This document shows positions 12,034 to 24,160 of a stretch of 64,000 nt of DNA, in pieces. Numbering within the stretch: the stretch's first letter is position 1; every line of letters starts with the position of its first letter. The stretch lies in NCBI RefSeq assembly GCF_050947335.1, contig NC_134984.1:11637926-11701925 (forward strand), read 5' to 3'. The notes below the pieces were generated by a model. The model ran no database searches. It saw only the letters and a list, made by a program, of their open reading frames with translations, and was not told where the DNA came from. The position numbers and the translations under genes were made by a program. This DNA is from Megachile rotundata. Its lineage: Eukaryota; Arthropoda; Insecta; Hymenoptera; Megachilidae.

Positions 12034-15000
12034 GTGAGAATTATTACTTTTTTAACTTATCTACTATAAATAATACGGTATAATAATATAATATAGTAAT
12101 ATACATTAGAATATACAGTATAAGCGAAAATGATAATAATATGAGTGAAAAAGTTCTACACAGGGGGGGAAGAGACGCCATGTTCGTCAGCCGAGCAGTG
12201 TCACGTGACTCGACTTCGGGTACATTCGTGAGACGAACTTATGCAAATATGTAACTTTCTTATTTTTTACTCTTTTGTTACGAAATTTTTTACAATAGAT
12301 TCTTGGTATTTTTAAGATTAAAACAAGACCAAACATGATATAATTCGAACGATATTTACTGATTTAATTGAAGATGATAAGTGTTGAGCGAAGGGAATAG
12401 CGATAGAAAGAGATGTTAGGCAAAGATTAAAATTTTTTTGCATCGTTCACAATTTCAATGCGTTACTTTCTTAGTTTCTTCGTTTCTTTTCAGTCCTTTT
12501 TTTTGACATAACTTTTCCCAAGGTATTTGTCCCATGTTCCTGATTAAAATTACATGAAACATAACGCAATTCAGGACATATCTGTAATAACTTATTAAAA
12601 ACAGCGACATAAGCGGAAAATAAATAATCAAATCATTGTAAAACGTGAACAATTGAATTTTCTTTCAATCAAAATTCGAAATACATGCTTTAACATTTGA
12701 TTCTCTGAAATTGCAATTGAAAATTTGAAACTAACAAAATGAAGAAGAGTTGTAATTCATCGCTGCTGTGTGAAATAACGAAGTCAACAATATAGGATTC
12801 AATATCAGCGGACTGTAACATTTTACCTGGTTTCGTATAAAATTTGAATGCAATATTCCGTGTCCCCATAATAGTTCAGAAATTGAATCCCTTCGAATCC
12901 GCGATAACTTCGAAAACGACCAGGCGCGTCCTTTTATTTGGCCAACTGCATAAAACAGATTTCACCGAACGCAACTTCCATTTTATCGACTTTGAGCAGC
13001 ATTTATGGCATTGCCCCGGGTCACTCGACAATTTCACTTCACTCTATGTCGCTTATTCCTATGCCGTTTCACAATCGTGAAAAGTTCAATGGCTGAATGT
13101 AAATTAGAAGTCGATACAATATTTATTAAACGAAGAATTTATATACAAAATTCTCCTTTGTTTACGCTTCTCGTTCGCTCTTTATACGATCCGCATCTCG
13201 TTTTACTCGCCGTGAATTATTGCTTGTTTAATCATAAATTCAATTTAATTGCGAATCGTACGATCTGATCGAGTTTCACGATTCGTTGAAACGACGTTAG
13301 TTGCAGTTAACGAAGAACTGCAATAAATAATTATTGTTGGTTGAAAGCTGCGTGAAGCATAAATATTTTTTTATCTGTGTTCCTAAAAGCTTTTTCGACA
13401 AACAGTCGGTTTTTACGCGTTATTTATAACAAGTTCATGAAAACGATTCACAACCGCAGCTGAAAGGTAAAATTTTATAAACCGACCGCTCGTAAAAGTG
13501 CAGGTACGTTTTAATCCCTCGATTCGAACTCTGTTAGTGAAATTTCATTTTCAATCGGATTTAAAAAAAAAAACTTAAGTGATACATTTTTGAGTAGTCA
13601 TCACCTTTTCGATTAATAGTAAATTTTCGATTAACGCAAAATAATCACGAAAACTGGGCTGCAATCTTTAAAACGTTGTCAGGATAGGTCCCGTGACCAC
13701 CGTAGAATATCACGTAATATTTATGCATATTACAGTTAATTACAGGTGTTCGTGACGAAAAAAGTGAACGAAATATCAGAGAACGTAGGTTTTACGAGGC
13801 TGCAGCGTGATTATAACGATCTTAAGTACAATGCACAACGGCGCCTGATAAGATAAAGAAAAGTTATCGCGACGAATAAACTGTTTTCGTGTAAATATAG
13901 CTACTTCTGGGCGTAAACTGAAAAGTTTATTGGTAATTTGATAAACCAAATTGTTAAAAAGAGACTTTCACGAGAGTAGTCTTGGAAACGGGAAGATATT
14001 TCTATTTAAACGACTTCAGAGTTTACAACTTCATATTTAAATATGATATTAAAAATGAGGCATTTTTAATCGATATGCAATTTACTTTTATACTTGTGTA
14101 GTTTCTAGGTTAATTTATTTATTAATTCGGATATTTGATGTTCTGGTCAGAAAAAATTTAATTCCTGGAGAATATTGGTAATTTCGTTATGTATTCGAAT
14201 ATTTAGCTCCGTAATAAGGATTTCGATAAATGATAATAAATATTTTTGTTAGTGTCATTAATTATAAAATTTACAATTTATTTACATTTAATAATAACTT
14301 TTAAATTATATTACTTCATACAGCATATTTACAACAAACTGCAGTAAATTAGTTAAATTATTAATAAATAATTTACAGAGTTTAACTATTTTAATAATTT
14401 ACCAGCTGATTCGACTTAGATTTATGACGAGAAATTAAGTTTCAAATTATTTTGTTGATTTAAAGAAAATTCTTAAAGTTTCAAATAATTAATTAACCTA
14501 TCAGTAAATAGTACAATTAAAAATTGTTTAATGTAATTAAATATTATTTACAGTGAAGTTTAACTATTTTAATAATATATCAGTTAATTCTAAGTAAGTT
14601 TATAATGAAAGTTTGAGTTTCAAATTATTTTCTAGTTTAAATAAAATTCTTATAGTTTCAGATTATTTTTCTGTTTAAATAAAATTCTTGAAGTTTCAAA
14701 TACTGTCAAAAGTATATTTATTTCACGTTCTATTGTTAAAATCATGTTGTTCGCGTTTAGTACTATAGCAACTGGGCACTATAACGCAGAAGCTCTCTAA
14801 GCTTCAGGAGCTTAGCTCGAACAGTACTAATCTAAACAGATACGAGTGCTGACGGTCACTTTATGGCTATTAATTATTTAAAGCACACACTGCTAATCGT
14901 CGAATGCCGTGGACGAGGAGTTCTAATTAATCGGTTGCATAATCGTTGACGCAAACATGTGAACGGTACTTCTGACGTGCACAGACTATCAGTACTTTTT

Positions 15001-15037
15001 GTAAAAATATCATATTTTTGGAAAAATTATAATTTAA
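12034..15037. other. Presumed intron or intergenic sequence, no gene recognised
   Basis: AT-rich sequence downstream of the dpr donor. 12900-13950 is relatively unique and GC-balanced but has no convincing exon. A tandem duplication is annotated at 14380-14720. The final dpr exon could be hidden here if it is short and diverged. Confidence 0.4.
14380..14720. repeat. 178-bp diverged tandem duplication
   Basis: The motif TTTAACTATTTTAATAAT recurs at 14381 and 14559, followed in both copies by similar sequence (CAGCTGATTC versus CAGTTAATTC, then GAGTTTCAAATTATTTT). The end of the second copy contains a further short duplication of AAATAAAATTCTT. Confidence 0.7.
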
Positions 15038-15247
15038 CACTAGATTTACGGAGCCCGTCAAAATGACGGATAATAGGTCTATTGTAGATGACAGAATTTG
15101 TTAAGAAATTTTCGTAAAAATGTCAACTTTCATCAACTTTCAGCAAAAGAATCAATGTTTTAGGCAGTTCACATCTACAATTTATTTATTTTTCTACTTT
15201 AGGTAAATTTAAATAAAAGTGACTATCAAACGTCCGTAAATCTAGTG
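15038..15247. mobile_element. TTAA-flanked MITE (piggyBac-like), 210 bp
   Basis: Terminal inverted repeats CACTAGATTTACGGA (15038-15052) and its exact complement TCCGTAAATCTAGTG ending at 15247, flanked on both sides by TTAA. Perfect termini plus a TTAA target duplication are diagnostic of a piggyBac-type non-autonomous element. The interior has no coding capacity. Confidence 0.92.
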
Positions 15248-18200
15248 TTAATCATGAAAATCTTCATTCTAATGTACTTGTAGAGATCAGCATTGTAACA
15301 CATTGTAATGCTATTTAAGAGTCGAACTCTACAGAAAAGCAGTTCGGTCTAACAGGTTAATAGCAAAAATTGCGATATTAAAGTAATTGTAAAACAACAT
15401 ATTCGAAAGCTCGCGGTGTTTGAGTGTACGTACCGGTGTTTCAGGAGAAAGCTTAGCCGAACTGCATCACGGATCGGCAGATGGCATCTGGACGAGCAGC
15501 ATCAGCAGATCTCTGCTTCTTCTTCTACCCGTTCTTGGTCGGATGCAACAGATGCTCAGATGAAGGCCCGTTGTGTCCCGGATAGTCGCGAAACGAGCAC
15601 CGTGGCGCTACCGTCGCGACGTCGGACATCGTCGTGACATTGCAACACAATACGGACTTTTATATTATCGCTGTAAAAACGGACGTAACGGTGTGGACGC
15701 GTGAACACCGAAAATAAAGCATGCGAATGAGCGAACGGATGGAGCTGGAAGGAAGAAGACAGAAAGGAAAAACCGTGGGGTTGCAAGAGGGTGGGTCGCA
15801 GGGAAAAGGTTGGCAGCACTGATCCTCCATTGTTCTTGGTTGCTGATTGAAAACTCTTTCTGCGTCGCGACACCGGGTGCCATTTCAATGGCGATTCTTC
15901 GTATCACTCAATTTCGTCGACTTCGTTTTTCTTCCAAGAAATTTTTATTATGTGAACGCGGGAATTTCGAGCAATAAATAAAATTCACTCCGCGTTTGTC
16001 CTTCTGTGTCACGAATTTTAAATTCGTTTCACCGAAGAAAAATTTCGAGCAATAAGTCTGTGTTTCGTTGTTGAGAAACTTCTTTGTTCGTTTTTTATAG
16101 TCTCTGAGAATTAGCAATAAATAATTGTTAAGGAAGTTGGTACTAGAAAATGTGTACTGAGTGCTTCGCATATGTTTCATCCCATTTCACCATTTTTAAA
16201 ATTGAAAACTACTAAAATTATTTAATTTAAATTTTATTTTTGAAAAGAATGTTTCATGCGTTAAAATCAACATACATGAAATGTATGTCAAATTATTGAA
16301 GATGCTAAAAAATTGTAAGTCTGCTTTTCTTTAATAAATTAGGTTTTAAATTAAAATTTCTATCGATGGAGTTAAAGAAATTTTTTTTCGAAGTATATTG
16401 ATTTTTAATTTTTTTCAAGACAAATATGATCAAATATTCGCATACACAAGTTTTAAATTAATAACGGAAAATATCACTATTATTTCAAAGAATGTCAGTA
16501 TACTATTTGAATAACAGTAACCTGATATTTTCTGTGATTTAAGATGAAAAATTCTGACAGGTAATTCCTTCGTTAAAATTAGCAAGATGATTCGAAATTC
16601 AAATGAACCACCCTCCTGCGAGAGAAAACTATTCAAGCCAGAGAATATTTAATTAACGACCATTAAAGGCTCGAGTTATCAGTATTATCGAGTTTTCTAG
16701 AGGGCCAGATTGAAACGGAGCGTGAAAGAAACCGGAAGTCATCGTCGAAATCGATGACGACGTTCGATATCGTTCCATCGAACAGCACGCGATAATCGAT
16801 GGCTGATTAGCTGTTTTAAAGTTTGTGATCCGCAGATAAATTACCGAGATTTATCTCGAAAATCGAAAAAGTGATGCAGGCTTAAGCACGTCGTACTTAT
16901 GGTTGACCCTTATCACTGAAACGTGAACGTCCTCTTATTTTGTAACATCGACTACTTCCACTTTGAATATCTGCGGTGACGTATTCGTTTATAAAAAGGA
17001 ATATTTATCTATGAAAAATTGTCATATTTCATTGGTTTTATTTTGTAAAGCTCATAATTAGTTACGTATTAAAATGTTTAAAAATAATAAATATTCACGT
17101 CATTCAATATTCAAATGATAAATATTAAGTTTGATAATAAAAAATGAGTTGTGAACTTTTTGCTAAATTAACGATTGTTAAACTTTTTAAAAATAATAAT
17201 AAATAATTTTATTTCTGAATTAAGTAAATTTCTTTTGTAATAAAAAATGTGACTAAGTTTCGAAATAAAAGATGTGGACTATAAAATTTGAAATGGAAAA
17301 TTATAAAGTAATTCTTGAGTCTTGTTTGTGACAAGTTTTCAATCTTTCTGGGAAATGATTTTGAAACAAAATAGAAAGCTATTAAATTTAATTGTTAATT
17401 AAATAAAAAATGAACGAATACGTAAGTCGCTGTGTATCATTTCTCGAATTGTAACAACGTTACTACTAACGAACTTCAAAATTAAAAATAATGTAAAAAT
17501 ATAAATAAATTATATAAATTCAAGAAAAGAATCTTAACAAATTTTGTAATTTAAAATGAAGAATTTATAAACATCATTTGATCCGACATAGTAACTTTAG
17601 TATTCATATTTGTTCTTTTACAAAAATTTATAAATACGTATAAAATTTGTTAACGAGATTAACGTTCTTCATTCGAGAAAATATCTTGAACTCAAAAGAG
17701 CTGTATGGTGATGGAAGTTTTTGATACCGATCAAACGTTTGTAAAGCGTGTTTGAGCGATTTGAAGGATTGCGGTGTGAGAATGTATCAATGAAATTATC
17801 AACTGCCAACCTGATCCCAAACTCGTCGATTAGCGATACAAGGAGACGTTTTAAGCGGCGGTGTTTTACATAAAGCCATTTTCTTTCGGCGTTCGTTGAT
17901 CTGTTATTCGAAAGATCAGAAAGTTGGGTGAAATTGAACGTCTGTACCGAAACAGATCGCACAGTAATACTTGAATTCAACATAAATTCAAAGTTTTCTC
18001 CGATGACGAGATTTATGAAATATACGATATGCGTTTTACAAGACTTTGTTCACTTTTTTATTTTCCCTCCTTTTTTATTCTTAGGAGAACATCAACACCG
18101 GCCATTATAAGTCTTTGAGGTTAGGTAGGTTAAAAACTGTCTCTTTTATGCACAGTATATTCTTTAACACACCTAGTAAAATTAATGTTCCTTTATGTTA

Positions 18201-19073
18201 AATAATTGAAACAAAGTTTTATCGTTTGTTCACATTAAAAAAAATTCTGTGCAAAATGGTTCTTTAAAATCGTGTGCTTCAAAGAGGCAACTCATGTTTT
18301 CATACATAAACGTTGTTAAACAAACGAGTTAATTCGCATTTGCATATTTCAATTTTTTTTAATTCAGAGTAAAAGCTTTCTTTGTCTAAAACAGTGTTTT
18401 TGTTTTATTATAAAAATTACTTTTCTTTATATTTGAATTTTTATAATAGTTTTAATATTACATATTAATTTATAATTTGATTTAGGATCATGGTTACTCT
18501 TATGAATGTTATTTGCTATTTTCAGATTTACATAATTATAATTATACATTAGGGAATGCACATTTTATTTGCAAAGTATATATTAATATCACAGGTAAGT
18601 AATATAAGTAATAAATAACTTAATTAATTTTATTCGAGAACGGTTTAAAGAAATTATTCGATAATTTTCTAAACATTATTTGAAATTTTTATGTAAGTAA
18701 AAAAGAAACAAATCTCTTTTATAAATAAAGAAATTATACATTAATGTAAGTAATTAAAGTTTACATAAATGTACAATATAACCGAATGTAATAATATGAA
18801 TAACTTGAAAACTTATTGACTTATAGATGGAAAATAAAAATCAAGAATAATAAATAAATAATTAAAAACTTTGCATGTGATTAATGAGTAATTGAGATCA
18901 AGAATAAATCGTACAATAAATATTTGTAAAATAAGATCTTCATATTCCTGAAGTTCTATGGCACTGGACCCACATTTCGAAGCTAGCAAATCAATATATT
19001 TGCGAATTTCTACGTGCTTCAAGTACTTACGTCACAATGTTCCTAAATCCGCAAATTTCAAAGTCTTGAAATA
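15248..19073. other. Unique AT-rich sequence, no gene recognised
   Basis: Mostly AT-rich. 15400-15960 and 16640-16960 are more GC-balanced and could be conserved non-coding or untranslated sequence. Open frames on both strands at 15416-15907 (Arg/Ser-rich) match no family I know and lack supporting splice sites. Confidence 0.4.
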
Positions 19074-19627
19074 CAAGGTGCGATCATTAAGTTCCGGGAC
19101 TTGTCCCGTATATGCAGATAAAATCACGTGTTTCAAATTTGGCTACTAACCCCTTCAAAGTAGTCCCCTTGTGCAGCTATGCACCGATCCCAGAGCCTCT
19201 GCCATTTTTGGAAAGCTTCCTAGAAGTCTTCTTGTTGAAGCGTGTCAAGCATCTGCTGCGATTCGCGTTGAATCTCGTCCACCGTGTCAAATCGGCGACC
19301 CTTGAGCTTTAATTTCGTTTTGGGAAACAAAAAGAAATAACAGGGTTCTGATGAATACGGAGGGTGAGGAAGTACGACAATTTTCCATGTTTCTTTTTTT
19401 TTTAATGTCCCTCTGTTCCAATTTGGAGTCCATCGTGATTTCGCAAAGGGAAGCGTGCGTATGCTACCATAAACTTGTATAACACAGGATTCAATGAAGA
19501 TATCGCTTCCAAACTTCGTGTCATATGTCTCGAAGATTGTTATTCTTATGTTCTGCGAGCGCATGTCAATCGTGTCATTCGTTTGGTCACAGCAGACACA
19601 ATCCCGGAACTTAATGATCGCACCTTG
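19074..19627 (-). mobile_element. Mariner deletion derivative, copy 1 (554 bp)
   Basis: Terminal inverted repeats CAAGGTGCGATCATTAAGTT at 19074 and the complement ending in CGCACCTTG at 19627, flanked by TA on each side. On the minus strand the element keeps the transposase start (MDSKLEQR), then jumps directly to the C-terminal region containing HPPYSSEP, FFLFPK and KGRRFDTVDEIQ, so most of the DNA-binding and catalytic domains are missing. A one-base difference in the A-run after the start codons relative to copy 2 shifts the frame, and an in-frame stop follows QQEDF. It cannot encode a working transposase, but the intact ends fit mobilisation in trans. Confidence 0.93.
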
Positions 19628-19639
19628 TACTTATATTCA

Positions 19640-20110
19640 CAAATATCAGAATCTTCAAATACCTATGTTCTCAAATTTCTACATCTCCAAATTCCTATTT
19701 TCCAAAATTTCTACATTCCCAAATTTCTACATTTTCAAATTTCTATATCCCCAAATCGGTACATCCTCAAATTTCTACATTCCCAATTTTTACATCGCCA
19801 AATTTCTATGTCCCCAAATTCCCATATTCCCAAATTGATACATCCCCAAATTTCTATATTGTCTTATACCTACGTCCCCAAATTTCTACATCCCTTTATT
19901 CCTATGTCCCAAAATTTCTACATCCTCAAATCCGTAAATATCTAAATTCCTGTGTCCCTAAATTCGAAGATCTTCAAACTCCTATATTTCTAAATTTCAT
20001 GATCCCCAAAATTTCAAAACCCCCAAAATTCCTATAAAATTATCACCCATCCCTAAATTGCCATATTCATGTATCACCAAATTCTCAACCCACCCTCAAA
20101 TTTTCACCTT
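19640..20110 (-). repeat. Degenerate 15-bp-type minisatellite (CCCAAATTTCTACAT)
   Basis: Loose tandem copies of CCCAAATTTCTACAT, with variants CCCAAATTCCTATAT, starting 13 bp after the mariner derivative ends. Units are imperfect and the period wanders. The open frames of 114 and 156 residues over it are repeat artefacts partly fused to mariner sequence. Confidence 0.8.
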
Positions 20111-20410
20111 CCCAAAAATTCCTAAAATCGAACAAACGCTCTTCTTCCGATGTCCCGATCACCATGTTTTCCCTAGAGAAGTCATATTTCCCCGACTCTA
20201 CTAACTCACCGGAATCCATCGTCCCGAAGTTACACGCGTTCCACACGAGATTGCCTCTTTCCCATCGGAAACGTCCACTTCTCCTGGTCGCCTGGACAAA
20301 CTGGACTCCACAACGTACGACGTCCAGCTTGAATCCATCCAGCCGGAGATTGAAGTTGCAAAAGGACACCGCGCAAACTATCCACTAGCAGCCTGCTCTC
20401 GTTCCGGTTA

Positions 20411-20450
20411 TATATAAGAGAAGTCCCATGGAATGTGGGAGCAAAGCAGT
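20411..20450 (+). promoter_or_regulatory. Possible TATA promoter
   Basis: TATATAAG at 20411-20418 lies about 35 bp upstream of GCAGTA (20446-20451), which resembles an arthropod initiator, within a locally GC-balanced block (20110-20560). No recognisable downstream coding exon was found, so this remains a weak call based only on motif spacing. Confidence 0.25.
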
Positions 20451-20659
20451 AACTCGACGATCCGACAGATTGGACGTCGCTTCATCGATCCTCCTTCATT
20501 TTCAACCGACTCTATTCGCCGACGGACAAGGAGCGTTTACGAATCATATACGGGGTGTTTTCGAAATGGATGTATAATCAAAAAATGGGAGAATGAACGT
20601 GGAAAAATAAGTAAAATGTGTGGAATATAATTTTTGAGGAAATTGAATTTGGACATTTT

Positions 20660-21147
20660 TTAACCACTTCACGTGACATTTATTTTTAACCCCTTGGCTA
20701 CTGTGGACGCCTATAGGCGCTTAGAAATTTTGTGTTTGTATTACTGAGAGCACCTATAGGCGCCCATTTTTATACCAACAGAGTTTTTTCCTAGCGATTA
20801 AAAAGTTTTTATAAAAAAGAGTTATGACGGCGTGTTATAACATTTGTCATTTGTATTATCCTTTGTACATAAAGGAAGGATAAAAAACTGTATAGAAAGG
20901 CTTTAGCTTTGCTTTTTATAAATAAGAAAGGATTAAGGAAGTCGAATTTGATCATTCTTTAACTCCTTCCTGTGTCATTTATTTGTCACATGAGTCAAGA
21001 CTAACTATTTAGGGATATAATATTAAAACAAACAAAGAAAATTAAAATGTAACTACTTTATATTCAGGGATCCTTGATAACGTAATATATAGTTGGACCT
21101 AAATTTCAAGTTGGAAAGTAGTCAAGATTTGAGTAAGGTTTGTTACA
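20660..21147. mobile_element. Cluster of TTAA-associated (piggyBac-like) MITE remnants
   Basis: Three TTAA-anchored starts occur close together: TTAACCACTTCACGTGACAT (20660), TTAACCCCTTGGCTACTG (20686) and TTAACTCCTTCCTGTGTCAT (20959). The last continues for about 170 bp with clear similarity to the intact MITE at 30378-30620, including TTCAGGGATCCTT. About 45 bp around the first start is repeated about 300 bp further on around the third. The middle element carries two CCTATAGGCGC palindromic motifs near 20710 and 20755. Right ends are degenerate, so exact boundaries are uncertain. Confidence 0.65.
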
Positions 21148-21289
21148 TTTAAAATGAAAGTGCGATTCGTCAAAGAACGGGAATGTCATTAAACAAATCT
21201 AAACATTAATAATTTCTCCAACTAACCAAAAATTGCATTCATCATTTTCTGATCCGTAAATAAATTTTTTTTTGCAAATACATAAATAC

Positions 21290-21445
21290 TGTTCAAACCC
21301 AGTTTTTAAGAAAATGAAAACATTGTATTCTATATTTTTGTCTAACTCTCCAGAGTACATTCACGCTATTTTCGGTTGTACCGTTATCTCTAAAACAACC
21401 TGATGAGTAAAGTTTGATGAAAAAACTGGGACACCCTGTATATGT
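21290..21445 (-). mobile_element. Transposon end fragment (CAGGGTGTCCCAG terminus)
   Basis: On the minus strand from 21443 the sequence starts TACAGGGTGTCCCAGTTTTT, a terminus style common to insect DNA transposons. The following sequence is open for some distance (FFIKLYSSGCFRD-like peptide) but matches no transposase I recognise. The opposite terminus was not found; a similar ATACGGGGTGTTTTC lies at about 20549 in plus orientation. Confidence 0.4.
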
Positions 21446-21829
21446 CTCTGCAGACTTGTATGACTCTCGCTTTAGCCGTGCATTTGAGATAATGTTCGAA
21501 AGTTTGTTAACGTGCTCGCTGGCAGCATCCATTTGGAAAATTATCCGGTGTGTAGCAATGCTCGTCTGAAGTGCGACTAGAGTAGAGCTAAAACAAGTGT
21601 GGACTAGGTCGTATAAGTATTGTATTTTAGAGAACAAACTTGATTACCGAGAAATTTTTTTATGGAGACAAAGAAAGCTTTAGTTTATGAAATAGCGGGA
21701 GTAAATTTGGGAATTGTGTTTTAGTTTTTATTGTTTGGAAATTGGATGAAAGAGAGAGGTTTGGATGATGGAAAGTGTTGAGAGTGATAATTTTGATCAG
21801 TAGAGGACACGTGCTAAAATTAAAAAATT

Positions 21830-22715
21830 TCATAGTTCCAAAACTCCAAAATCCCAAAATTCCAAAATTTCAAAATTCCAAACTTCAAAATTCAAAAATT
21901 CTAGAATTCCAAACTTCCACAATTCCAAAATTCCCTAAATTTCCAATCTCCCGAAATTTCGAAATTCCTAAAATTCCAAACTTCCACACTTCCAAAATTT
22001 CAAAATTCCCAAAATTCCAAAATTTCAAACTTCCGCAATTCCAAAATTCCCTAAATTTCCAATCTTCCGAAATTCCAAAATTCTCAAATTCCCAAATTCC
22101 CAAATTCCCAAATTCCCAAATTCCGAAATTCCGAAATTCCCAAAAGTCCCTAAATTTCCAAACTTCCAAAATTCCAAACTTCCACAATTCCAAAATTCCC
22201 TAAATTTCCAATCTCCCGAAATTTCGAAATTCCCAAAATTCCAAAATTCCAAACTTCCACACTTCCAAAATTTCAAAATTCCCAAATTCCCAAAATTCCA
22301 AAATTTCAAACTTCCGCAATTCCAAAATTCCCTAAATTTCCAATCTTCCAAATTTCAAAATTCCCAAATTCCGAAATTCCCAGAATTCCAAAATTCCAAA
22401 ATTCCAAAATTCCAAACTTCCAAAACTCCAAAATTCCAAACTTCCGCAATTCCAAAATTCCCTAAATTTCCAATCTTCCGAAATTCCAAAATTCCCAAAT
22501 TCCGAAATTCCCAAAATTCCAAATTTCCCTAAATTTCCAATCTTCAAAAATTCCAAACCTCCACAATTCCAAAATTCCCTAAATTCCCTAAATTTCCAAT
22601 CGTCCAAAATTCCAAAATTCCCTAAATTTCCAATCTTCCAAAATTCCCAAATTCCCAAATTCCAAAATTCCCTAAATTTCCAAAATTCCAAAATTCCAAA
22701 ATCCCCAACTTACAC
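21830..22715 (-). repeat. Large minisatellite (AATTCCCA/AATTCCAA) with 265-bp internal duplication
   Basis: About 110 tandem 8-bp units, mostly AAATTCCC, AAATTCCA and AAACTTCC, with recurring punctuations CCCTAAATTTCCAATCTTCC. The block around CCACAATTCCAAAATTCCCT is duplicated at 21917 and 22182 (265-bp spacing), showing higher-order amplification. Open frames of over 100 residues on both strands (FWNFGNFGI-like on minus) are artefacts. Confidence 0.95.
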
Positions 22716-23560
22716 CCTGACCCCCTCCACAAACCCCAAAAATAAAAAATCAATTTTCCCTAAAACAAAACCAGACCTAACCATACACAAATATCGTATT
22801 CAAAATATTTCATTTACTTTTGCTACGCAAATACATCCGATTTCAGAATCTGCAACCAATTTCGAAACAGCCTATACCTGAACGTACACGCAACAAACTA
22901 AGAGCTCGTAGAACTGTTTCAGTTACTGTTTGACGTTTAGTTGATTTCAGTTGGCGAATAACCTCGGGCAACCCGGGAAATCCAAGTGGGTCTCGGGCGA
23001 TCGCGTGCCCGTCGATCTTTTCCACGTTCACCGAGTTCCATGCAGCGTAAAATCGATTGTGAGCGAGCTGCCCCATGAACAGACAGGAAGGCTGATTAGA
23101 CAGCCTCTTAAAGTAATTCCACGAAGAAGCTTTCGCGATTTAGGTCAACTTCTTAAACCTTTCAAGAAGGTAACGCTTCGCCGAAGCGTATTCTTAATAA
23201 TCCAGTCTAGTTAGAAATATTTTTAAAATACGAGGCGATTTCTTTACTTAATAAGGTGGATGTGGAGGAAGCAGTTTAAATACTTTTTGAAACTCGGATA
23301 TGAGTATGGATGTGTTAAGGCAGGGGTGCTTAAGGTTGAACATTTTTTGCGAAACTATAATTACATTTTTAATATCATTTAGTTATGGTGATAACTAGTT
23401 AGGTAACGGCAAATATAAAATATATTATGTTACATATCATTTATATTTACATATACACACACTGTAACATACGTTACTTATAATGTACTATTTTACACAT
23501 ATGTGTATTGTAACATGTATTATTTTATACACACATATATTTTAACATACATTATTTATA
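22716..23560. other. Unique sequence, no gene recognised
   Basis: 22840-23200 is GC-balanced with overlapping open frames on both strands, but no domain or splice support. 23400-23560 is a TACATAT-rich lead-in to the next satellite. Confidence 0.4.
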
Positions 23561-23564
23561 ATAT

Positions 23565-24160
23565 ATATTTTTGATACAAATGTATATGAAAATGCACATT
23601 GTTAATGTATTATTAATATATTATTTCATATGTGTTATTTCATATGTACATACACATGTTCATATGTATATTATAATACACATTATTAATGTATTATTAA
23701 CATATTACTTCATATGTGTTATTTCATATGTACATACACATGTTCATATGTATATTATAATATACATTATTAATGTATTATTAACATATTACTTCATATG
23801 TGTTATTTCATATGTACATACACATGTTCATATGTATATTATAATACACATTATTAATTTATTATTAACATATTACTTCATATGTGTTATTTCATATGTA
23901 CATATACATGTTCATATGTATAATATAATACACATTATTAATGTATTATTAATATATTACTTCATATGTGTTATTTCATATGTACATACACATGTTCATA
24001 TGTATAGTATAATACACATTATTAATGTATTATTAATATATTATTTCATATGTACATACACATGTTCATATGTATATTATAATACACATTATTAATTTAT
24101 TATCAATATATTCTTTCATATGTACATACATTTGTTCACATGTATATTACAATCATAAAA
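23565..24160. repeat. 84-bp satellite, seven copies including two 70-bp deletion units
   Basis: ACATGTTCATATG recurs at 23654, 23738, 23822, 23906 and 23990 (84-bp steps), then at 24060 and a degenerate copy at about 24130 (70-bp steps, both short units lacking the CTTCATATGTGTTA segment). The 84-bp unit is rich in the palindrome CATATG and is a multiple of three, producing a spurious 174-residue hydrophobic open frame with a 28-residue period. Confidence 0.95.

Noticed and set aside
23571..24095. 174-residue open frame with a 28-residue period
   Set aside because: It is entirely the 84-bp satellite; the length is a multiple of three, so the frame stays open without selection.
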